From a virus: a stretch of DNA of 40,636 nt. The notes beneath the pieces are model-generated. The model was not told the DNA's origin. It saw only the letters and a program-made list of their open reading frames with translations, and searched no databases. The DNA is taken from the IMG/VR virus record IMGVR_UViG_3300047480_000890, positions 1-40,636 of that record; one strand, given 5' to 3'. A program made the position numbers and the translations under genes. Positions 35,027 to 40,636 of the stretch are shown piece by piece (the stretch's first letter is position 1; the number at the start of each line of letters is the position of its first letter).

Positions 35027-35842
35027 TTATATCTCCCGATATACTCGCAACACTTCTTTAACAGCAGGATGCCTTTGGATATCTCTTCCGGTTAATTCTA
35101 CTCCTGCTATATACTGACAATTTTTATAGTCCTCAACCAGTGCTTTGAAGTCTAATAGACCATTGTCGGGGTCTGTTCGGTCCGCTTGACGAGTGTCGCC
35201 GGTCACGACCATCTTGCTATTTTCACCTAAACGAGTCAACAGCATTTTCATTTGATTTGGTGTCGCGTTTTGCATTTCGTCTGCAATAATCCACGCATTT
35301 TTAAATGTCCGTCCTCGCATGAATGCCAGTGGAGATATCTCTATAATTTGTTCGTCTAGCATTCGGGCTACTTCTTTCTTGTCATAGTACTCTAACAGCA
35401 CATCAAACAAGGGTCTTGTCCAAGGTTCCATCTTTTGATTAAGATCCCCGGGCAAAAATCCATGCTGTTCGTCATCTACTCCCACAGCAGGTCTGGTCAG
35501 CACTATTTTAGTAATACTGCCCTCTCTCAAGGCTCTTATGCCCGCTAACATAGCCAACATGGTTTTACCAGTGCCAGCAGGTCCAGTGGCAAAGATAATT
35601 AATTTGTTAGTGTCTGTAAGAAGGTTTATATAAGTTTCTTGATTGAGTGTTTTTGGTAATAGTTGAACAGCTCGTTTCCGTGTATTGTAATATGTGTTAA
35701 TACTGACAATGTTGTTTTCTACTTTTTGTTCTGGTTGGTAGAGCAACCTACTCTTACGCTTTGACAATATGTCCTCCAAATGTGTAAGTGTGGACTTGAG
35801 CAGCGGACTCATGACCCAGTCCACAATACTATTTAAAACCAC
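35027..35842 (-). CDS. phoH: PhoH-like P-loop ATPase
   Basis: PhoH-family NTPase: Walker A FATGPAGTGKT (87-94), Walker B WIIADEMQNATPNQMKMLLTR and the conserved VVTGDTRQ. It is common in T4-type marine phages and often used as a marker gene; the biochemical role (RNA handling, phosphate stress) remains unclear. The longest frame starts at GTG 35842; an in-frame ATG at 35812 is also possible, and a TTTAAATA-GTATT-GTG sequence inside the 5' end suggests a third start near 35824. Full length at 261-271 aa. Confidence 0.93.
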   Translation of the reverse strand: MVLNSIVDWVMSPLLKSTLTHLEDILSKRKSRLLYQPEQKVENNIVSINTYYNTRKRAVQLLPKTLNQETYINLLTDTNKLIIFATGPAGTGKTMLAMLAGIRALREGSITKIVLTRPAVGVDDEQHGFLPGDLNQKMEPWTRPLFDVLLEYYDKKEVARMLDEQIIEISPLAFMRGRTFKNAWIIADEMQNATPNQMKMLLTRLGENSKMVVTGDTRQADRTDPDNGLLDFKALVEDYKNCQYIAGVELTGRDIQRHPAVKEVLRVYREI

Positions 35843-35892
35843 ATATTGTCAGCAAACCGCTGTTATTATTTTTTGCAAAACAAGACTAAGTA

Positions 35893-36615
35893 TTAGGCTG
35901 TCTTGCTGTAAACAAAGTACAGTCTATCGTTAGCATCTTGTTTAAATGTTTCTAGCTTAAGATTATACTTGTCAGCAAATTCTTTAACTATACTAAACGA
36001 CCATGGAAAAATATCAACATAAGGACCAGTTTTATGAGGAATTCCTGGATTGGCTCGTAGAACGAATAGCCCTCCTGCCTTTAGTATACTAACACACTTA
36101 GCAAACCTTGCTTCAATTTCGTCTCTGCTGTTAAAGTTAATACTGCCTAGCGCAATTATCACATCGTGTTCGCCCACATAATCTAAAATATCTACCATAT
36201 AATCTGCACAATTATTGTAGGGATCAATACCAATTAAATTTTTTATTCTTCCTTTGAATGGGTGATATCCGCAGCCTACATCTAATACACTTTTGGGATT
36301 CAATTTATTAACTTCTTCAACTAGTTGCCAACCTGTGTAGTCATAGTCATTGGTTCGTGGTTTCCAGATCTCAGCAAAAAATCTATGAATGTACCGCTCA
36401 CTGAGATCTTGCGTTATGTCTTTTAGTGTACCTATGTAGTCGCAGGGTAAACTTAATTCTGCTTCAACTGCATCTTTAAACTTTCTATATCGTGCTGGTG
36501 TCCATGGTAGTTGATTCACTACAGTTTGTTCGTCGATAGAAATATTTTGATACTTAGGTAAATTAAACGCAGACTGTAAATTTTTTTGTAGGAGTGTAAA
36601 AATTTTCGTATTCAT
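35893..36615 (-). CDS. SAM-dependent methyltransferase, class I-like, 240 aa
   Basis: SVLDVGCGYHPFKGRIKNLIGIDPY shows motif I (DVGCG) and the acidic end of strand 2 (GIDP). It is followed by VDILDY, HDVIIALGSINF (motif IV region) and AGGLFVLRANPG. The N-terminal 70 residues are helical and not of the fold. The substrate is not predictable; DNA-methyltransferase motifs (DPPY/NPPY) are absent, so a small-molecule or protein target is more likely. Upstream of PhoH on the same strand, 51 nt apart. Confidence 0.85.
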   Translation of the reverse strand: MNTKIFTLLQKNLQSAFNLPKYQNISIDEQTVVNQLPWTPARYRKFKDAVEAELSLPCDYIGTLKDITQDLSERYIHRFFAEIWKPRTNDYDYTGWQLVEEVNKLNPKSVLDVGCGYHPFKGRIKNLIGIDPYNNCADYMVDILDYVGEHDVIIALGSINFNSRDEIEARFAKCVSILKAGGLFVLRANPGIPHKTGPYVDIFPWSFSIVKEFADKYNLKLETFKQDANDRLYFVYSKTA

Positions 36616-36634
36616 TGTAATTTTTTTCGTTTAG

Positions 36635-36667
36635 ACTAAATATTTTTGTGTAGAAACACAAATTTTT
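36635..36667 (+). promoter_or_regulatory. Divergent intergenic region: late-type box and hairpin
   Basis: ACTAAATA (36635-36642) directed to the + strand, then TTTGTGT-AGAA-ACACAAA (36645-36662) with a T-run. It separates the - strand group from the TctC gene. Whether the hairpin is a leader structure or terminator is unclear. Confidence 0.4.
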
Positions 36668-36698
36668 CAAGTAAAGTATTTAATCTATAAGGAACCCT

Positions 36699-37655
36699 AT
36701 GAAACAATTTTTAGCACTACTAGCACTGGTACCTGCCTTGGCTTTTGCTTGGCAGCCCACAAAACCCATTACTGTTATTTTTCCAAACGGGCCCGGCGCC
36801 GGCAATGAAATCTCTTTTAGAATTGTAGCTGATCAAATTGAACGCACTACAAATGTAAAATTTGTCAGTGAATACAAGCCTGGTGCAGACGGCAATTTAG
36901 CTGGTAATTATTTTAATACAGCGACACCAGACGGACACACAGTTATGGTGCCAGCATGTCAAAGCAACTGGGTTACTCCTGATATTTGGTACAGTAAAAT
37001 GGTCAAGTATGATGCACAACAATGGGAACCTGTGGCCAATATAGCAAGAAGTCCACTGGCGTTTTGGGCCAATCCAAAAAGCACTGTGAACACTCCTGAA
37101 GACCTAATTAAACTAATCAAAGAAAAAAAGCGCCCAGTAAATATTGCCATCGGTGGTGGTGGCCATAAGTTAGCAGTAGAATATCTAACCACACACCTTA
37201 ATGTGCCTGGGGGCGACTTAGTTGCTACCCCTATGTACAAAGGACCGGCTCAAGCACTGTTAGATGTAATGGGAGGATCTGCAGAATTTGGCGTAACTCC
37301 TGTAGCAGTGGGCTGGCCGCATGTGCAAGCGGGGAAACTAAAATTAATTGGCATTGCAGATACTGTAAAACTACCCGGCTTAGAACAATACCCTTTAATG
37401 ACCTCAGTGGTACCTAACCTCAGTATTCACGGTTGTTGGAATTTAGTATTGCCTCCAAATACTTCCCAGGAAATTCAAACATGGTATGCAAATAATTTTG
37501 TTCCTGTTATAAGAAACAAAGTTTCAGCTGAAAAATTTCGAGACAATATGATGTATATAACTAATAGTGAGCATTCTCCACAGGGTGTAAGAGCTAGTAT
37601 GTATAGACTAAGACAACAGTGGCAACCTATTGCTCGTAGAATTACTCCCGAATGA
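36699..37655 (+). CDS. Tripartite tricarboxylate transporter substrate-binding protein (TctC/Bug family)
   Basis: Periplasmic binding protein that delivers carboxylates (citrate, aromatic or amino acids) to a TctAB-type permease. Signal peptide MKQFLALLALVPALAFA, then WQPTKPITVIFPNGPGAGNEISFR, the family's first ligand-binding strand and loop (W.P.KPI.....P.GPG...D..R), VNIAIGGGGHK, FGVTPVAVGWPHVQAGKLKLIGIAD. At 318 aa it is full length. The Bug family is strongly expanded in Betaproteobacteria, so the gene points to such a host. Phage examples are unusual. Overlaps the next gene by 4 nt. Confidence 0.93.
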   Translation: MKQFLALLALVPALAFAWQPTKPITVIFPNGPGAGNEISFRIVADQIERTTNVKFVSEYKPGADGNLAGNYFNTATPDGHTVMVPACQSNWVTPDIWYSKMVKYDAQQWEPVANIARSPLAFWANPKSTVNTPEDLIKLIKEKKRPVNIAIGGGGHKLAVEYLTTHLNVPGGDLVATPMYKGPAQALLDVMGGSAEFGVTPVAVGWPHVQAGKLKLIGIADTVKLPGLEQYPLMTSVVPNLSIHGCWNLVLPPNTSQEIQTWYANNFVPVIRNKVSAEKFRDNMMYITNSEHSPQGVRASMYRLRQQWQPIARRITPE

Positions 37656-38275
37656 AATATATTTTTGTTGCTGGTGCTCCAGGCAGTAAATGGAGCAGTG
37701 TGGTTAAAAACATCTACTATAGTTATAGAATAGATCGCAGTGATTATAGAGATGAATGGACTTACTACCATGACGCTTCAGGAACTTTAGAACTAATGCA
37801 TTTAGGTGCATATTTTGATCCTGGTATGGAATGCAACATACCTGAAGATCTAAACAACTATACCAAGCAAGAACTCGAAGCTATGTTTGACACTCCGTTT
37901 AGCAAAGATGGAATAGGTACCCGCATTATTAAAAGCCATATTTTCAGTAATCATATTCCCTACATCAAGAAACTGTTTCCCACCACGCCCATGATACTGG
38001 TACATAGACCAGATGATGCTTGTTTGGGTTGGTGGGTAAAATGCGGTCATTTTGATATCACTTATCCCAAGTACAATGATTATTACAAAAATCTCAAAGA
38101 AATGGCTAAAATAATTAAACAACAAAACAAAGGTATAATTGATGCTTGGTGGCAGTATAAAGGAATTTATGTGCAAAATAATAGAGAATTAGCAAGAGCC
38201 GTAAATATAGATGAACCGCCTAAAGAATATCAACAAGACTACGCAGTATCGGATGTTAGAGTTAAAGTCATATGA
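37652..38275 (+). CDS. Sulfotransferase-like P-loop protein, 207 aa
   Basis: FVAGAPGSKWSSVVKN carries a phosphosulfate-binding loop (GAPGSKWSS, residues 7-15); IIKSHIFSNHIPYIKKLFPTTPMILVHRPDDACLGWWVKCGHF matches the strand-helix-strand with the R...S-type 3' phosphate motif. It could transfer sulfate from PAPS to a sugar or small molecule. Other T4-type phages hold similar sequences beside a 2OG oxygenase, as here. The gene overlaps both neighbours by 4 nt, so the TctC gene, this gene and the oxygenase form an operon. Confidence 0.78.
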   Translation: MKYIFVAGAPGSKWSSVVKNIYYSYRIDRSDYRDEWTYYHDASGTLELMHLGAYFDPGMECNIPEDLNNYTKQELEAMFDTPFSKDGIGTRIIKSHIFSNHIPYIKKLFPTTPMILVHRPDDACLGWWVKCGHFDITYPKYNDYYKNLKEMAKIIKQQNKGIIDAWWQYKGIYVQNNRELARAVNIDEPPKEYQQDYAVSDVRVKVI

Positions 38276-38925
38276 AATCGAATTGGGAAATAACACGACA
38301 ACGCAGTAAGTACCATTTTAATACAAACAGCTGGGATTCAAAATGGGACAGTGTTGAACAAGTAGGTAAATTACAAAATAACTGGGCTGGTGTCTTAGAG
38401 CAAACCGTTGCTGTTGCGGTACCTGTAACTTGGCGTACCAGAGGTAAAAATAACGATTCCCTGAAAAGACAAGAAATAGAATATGATCAAGAAGAATACG
38501 ATTTAGAAAATCAAGGTTACGGCAAAAATTATATAATAAGTGATTTAACATACGATTTAGATCCAATTTTTAAAAATATAGTTGATAAGTTTAATTTAGA
38601 AAAATGTATGGCCCGCATACACATCCAACGCCCAGGTCAAATTTGGAATTTACATTTAGACAAATTAGAAAAATGGATGCCTGACGACCCCACACAAGTA
38701 GTAAGATATTTTATACAGTTAACAGATTGGCAACAAGGACATTTTTGGAGCTTTGGTAATTACACATGGTGGGGGTGGAAAGCAGGAGATGTTGTTACTT
38801 TTGACTGGTTAAATGTGCCCCACAGCACTGCCAATGCTGGGCATACAGCAAGAGCAACTCTGCAGATTACTGGTGTTAAAACTAAGAAAACTGAAGAATA
38901 TTTAAAAACACTAGCGCATAAATAA
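38272..38925 (+). CDS. 2-oxoglutarate/Fe(II) oxygenase-like protein, 217 aa
   Basis: The C-terminal half has the cupin core: MARIHIQRPGQIWNLHLDKLEKW (HxD, with His and Asp), VRYFIQLTDWQQGHFWSFGN, the distal His in NVPHSTANAG, and Arg in TARATLQITG for 2-oxoglutarate. Layout fits the aspartyl/asparaginyl beta-hydroxylase-like group. Substrate unknown. Following a sulfotransferase-like gene suggests successive modification of one compound, possibly a sugar or peptide on the cell surface. Coupled upstream by a 4-nt overlap. Confidence 0.83.
   Translation: MKSNWEITRQRSKYHFNTNSWDSKWDSVEQVGKLQNNWAGVLEQTVAVAVPVTWRTRGKNNDSLKRQEIEYDQEEYDLENQGYGKNYIISDLTYDLDPIFKNIVDKFNLEKCMARIHIQRPGQIWNLHLDKLEKWMPDDPTQVVRYFIQLTDWQQGHFWSFGNYTWWGWKAGDVVTFDWLNVPHSTANAGHTARATLQITGVKTKKTEEYLKTLAHK
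38917..38924 (+). promoter_or_regulatory. T4-type late box five bases before a start codon
   Basis: CATAAATA-ATATT-ATG, overlapping the stop of the oxygenase gene. Confidence 0.6.
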
Positions 38926-38929
38926 TATT

Positions 38930-39460
38930 ATGGCTGCTAACATTAAGAAAATATTAGATAACACCAAAGAAATCTACATGACCGACAGTAGTTTAGAAAC
39001 ACTGTTAGACTATGAGCGTGTACTGGACGATTTGGATTTGTATGCTTTTGACAACTGGAAACGAGGCGAACTAGTTGAAGGCCCAGTGTACGAAAAATAT
39101 TTTGTAACCTGTACTTTTATGTACGACTACAAAAACATGCCGGATCCTGCAGGTGGTGAAAGACTGTTAAACTACGGTTGTGAAATTACCTACAAAAAAG
39201 ACACATTAGAATATCCAATTGCTGTAAAAAGTTACACTGATTTCAAGCCCGGTACAAAGATGCCTAGAATGGTCAGCAAACCAATTTGGTTAGTGACTAT
39301 TACTATGCCTAAACAGTTAATGAGTGACATCGAACAGGGCAGCATTGAATTAGAAAACGGACTGTTAGATCAAGAAGACATTGAACAAGCATCGGAAGAA
39401 GGTCAAACAGATGATGTATTTCAGCAAGACATGGAGCAACAAAATGCACCAGCCGTCTAA
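38930..39460 (+). CDS. Conserved T4-type virion-region protein, 176 aa
   Basis: MAANIKKILDNTKEIYMTDSSLETLLDYERVLDDLDLYAFDNWKRGELVEGPVYEKYFV..., followed by TCTFMYDYKNMPDPAGGERLLNYG, is a strongly conserved block in marine T4-type phages. A PAGG.R.L..G region and an acidic, Gln-rich C terminus follow. Such a gene usually lies near late structural genes, and it starts from a late box with no Shine-Dalgarno. It overlaps the next gene by 17 nt. No established function. Confidence 0.82.
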   Translation: MAANIKKILDNTKEIYMTDSSLETLLDYERVLDDLDLYAFDNWKRGELVEGPVYEKYFVTCTFMYDYKNMPDPAGGERLLNYGCEITYKKDTLEYPIAVKSYTDFKPGTKMPRMVSKPIWLVTITMPKQLMSDIEQGSIELENGLLDQEDIEQASEEGQTDDVFQQDMEQQNAPAV

Positions 39461-40004
39461 AATATTTGAAGGCCTTGAGCAAGGTGATTTAAAAAGATTA
39501 ATTAGCCCAGAACTGCACATTGATGAATTCAAAAGCAAAATGGGTACAGATCAAGACATCATTGTTTTGAGTTTTAAAGTCCGTGAAAAAGAACCTGCCA
39601 CTTCATTAATGTCGTTTTTTGAAACAGGCTATGAATTTGTACTAGATGCTGATGTAAGCTCAGGCGTCATGGATGACGGCGAATATATTGTATTTGTTGA
39701 ACTTGAACGCAGTATAGATGCACCAGATCAAATCATGCAGTTAATCGACGACACGTTAAATTTAACCGACCAAGACATTGCTGATTGGAAATTTCAATAC
39801 AGAAAAAATTCTAAAAAGTATGATCTAAACTTAGACAATATTGCTAATGTAGTTCCTTTAACTCCTGAATTTTACAGCAAGCAATTCAAAGACACAGATG
39901 ACGAAATTACTGCAATGAAAGAAGCAGCAAGAGTGCCCATCTATAGAACTGCACCAGTCAACGAATGGACCGAACAACTTCGAGTTGCCGCAGGCCTGAA
40001 GTAA
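39444..40004 (+). CDS. Conserved T4-type protein, 186 aa
   Basis: MHQPSKIFEGLEQGDLKRLISPELHIDEFKSKMG..., followed by DIIVLSFKVREKEPATSLMSFFETGYEFVLDADVSSG; a two-domain small protein that follows the 176-aa protein in related phages. The ATG at 39444 is preceded by GGAG and lies inside the end of the gene before. A longer in-frame version from 39381 was rejected because it lies in that gene. The C-terminal region (PLTPEFYSKQF, then APVNEWTEQLRVAAGLK) is also conserved. Function unknown. Confidence 0.8.
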   Translation: MHQPSKIFEGLEQGDLKRLISPELHIDEFKSKMGTDQDIIVLSFKVREKEPATSLMSFFETGYEFVLDADVSSGVMDDGEYIVFVELERSIDAPDQIMQLIDDTLNLTDQDIADWKFQYRKNSKKYDLNLDNIANVVPLTPEFYSKQFKDTDDEITAMKEAARVPIYRTAPVNEWTEQLRVAAGLK

Positions 40005-40636
40005 TAGACATTATAGTTGTTGCTTATCGCAATGATATATTTCTATTAGAAATTCAAGCAAGGTCGATTTCTCTTTATATAGACCCCAGTAGAATAGCTA
40101 ACATTTATGTTTGCATAAATGACGATGATCATTTTTGTGAATCAGTGGACAAAAGTTGGTGGGGAACACTATCTAACAAAGTAACTGTTTTACCAAGAAA
40201 CTTTTTTGGCATTGCTGACAGTTTGGATGGTTGGGAAAGTCAACAGCTTTATAAATTACTACTAGCCAATCAAGCAGAATCGAGTTGGAGTCTATGTTTA
40301 GATTCAAAAACTTGGTTTGTTAATCAGTTAGATTGGATGAAATGGTTTGACGAATTTGGAAAAGTAAATTTACGAAGTTTTCCGACTATACCAGTTTTTA
40401 GGCCTGCACAGATATTTGTTGAACAATATTTTAATATTACTAGCCCACAGGTAATTGGGCCAGGCGGCGTACCTTTTATGTTTCATACTGAAACTGTCAA
40501 GTCTTTAGTCAGTACTATTCCGGATTTTTTTAATTTTTTCTGCAAACATATGAAATACCCTTACTTGTTAACAGAATTTATGTTATATTCGGGTTTCGTC
40601 AAACAAAGGTACGGCAACCATTCTACGCTTTATAGC
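39965..40636 (+). CDS. Glycosyltransferase-like protein, 5' part, cut by the window end
   Basis: A frame with no stop runs from ATG 39965 (40 nt inside the gene before) to the end of the window: 224 codons. It reads MDRTTSSCRRPEVIDIIVVAYRNDIFLLEIQ, then IYVCINDDDH, SWSLCLDSKTWFV and GPGGVPFMFHTETVKSL. The opening strand VIDIIVVAYRND and a CLDSK block in the place of a DxD-type motif fit a nucleotide-diphospho-sugar transferase of the DUF6492-like kind. The remaining 3' end is missing, so the family is a guess. It could act on virion or envelope sugars. Confidence 0.6.
   Translation, partial: MDRTTSSCRRPEVIDIIVVAYRNDIFLLEIQARSISLYIDPSRIANIYVCINDDDHFCESVDKSWWGTLSNKVTVLPRNFFGIADSLDGWESQQLYKLLLANQAESSWSLCLDSKTWFVNQLDWMKWFDEFGKVNLRSFPTIPVFRPAQIFVEQYFNITSPQVIGPGGVPFMFHTETVKSLVSTIPDFFNFFCKHMKYPYLLTEFMLYSGFVKQRYGNHSTLYS

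Noticed and set aside
1-40636. CRISPR array, integrase or attachment site
   Set aside because: No regularly spaced direct repeats with spacers, no recombinase gene, and the tRNA has no repeated 3' fragment in the window.

Overview
The window is a piece of a large T4-type (Straboviridae/Kyanoviridae-like) myovirus genome, densely packed with about 80 genes, most on the + strand and many joined by ATGA or TAATG overlaps. The T4 lineage shows in the ATP-dependent DNA ligase (gp30-like), the small clamp-loader subunit (gp44-like), PhoH, a gp31/GroES-like co-chaperonin, free-standing homing endonucleases, and repeated TATAAATA-like late promoters. The host is probably a betaproteobacterium, perhaps a freshwater Burkholderiales. 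That is an inference from a TctC/Bug-type substrate-binding protein (a family expanded in Betaproteobacteria), a circularly permuted two-piece tmRNA, and a Gram-negative envelope gene set (PstS, beta-barrel protein, DD-peptidase).

Layout. 1-3.6 kb: small envelope proteins, a permuted tmRNA, PstS behind a Pho-box-like sequence, and a possible structured small RNA. 3.6-6.2 kb: a SWIM zinc-finger protein and DNA ligase. 6.2-10.3 kb: a hypervariable array of tiny genes, many of them paralogues sharing an N-terminal block, a KFAELIV block and a C-terminal HFGVEE. The codons for that C terminus also form the ribosome-binding site of the next gene. 10.2-12.7 kb: a DUF2693-like protein, a wHTH protein, a metallophosphoesterase, a GIY-YIG endonuclease on the - strand, and tRNA-Arg(UCU). 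12.7-18.8 kb: outer-membrane barrel, conserved phage proteins, S11 DD-peptidase, MazG-like pyrophosphohydrolase, Bax-inhibitor-1 membrane protein. 18.8-20.9 kb: a three-gene AT-rich cluster ending in an amidinotransferase. 20.9-22.5 kb: translation initiation factor IF-1, Fe/Mn superoxide dismutase, A-type Fe-S carrier. 22.5-27.4 kb: three large fibre/Ig-like virion proteins. 27.4-33.4 kb: small conserved T4-type genes, a DnaE-like fragment, a GroES-like protein, two homing endonucleases and the clamp loader. 33.4-36.6 kb: a HAD nucleotidase-like protein, then a - strand group of radical SAM enzyme, PhoH and methyltransferase. 36.7-40.6 kb: TctC-like protein, sulfotransferase-like and 2OG-oxygenase-like proteins, two conserved proteins and a glycosyltransferase-like gene cut by the window end.

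How it works together. Three kinds of control sequence are visible: sigma70 promoters with extended -10 boxes (TGYTATAAT), often placed just after a stop-codon hairpin; T4-type late boxes (NNTAAATA); and one Pho-box-like site before pstS. In several genes the start codon lies only 4-5 nt after the -10 or late box with no Shine-Dalgarno, which suggests leaderless mRNAs. The metabolic cargo points to phosphate and organic-acid capture, envelope remodelling, oxidative-stress and Fe-S support, and replacement or rescue of host translation (IF-1, tmRNA, tRNA-Arg). The points most worth a second look are the permuted tmRNA with a 28-residue tag, phage IF-1, the start-codon duplications left by homing endonucleases, the RBS-encoding gene array and the leaderless class.
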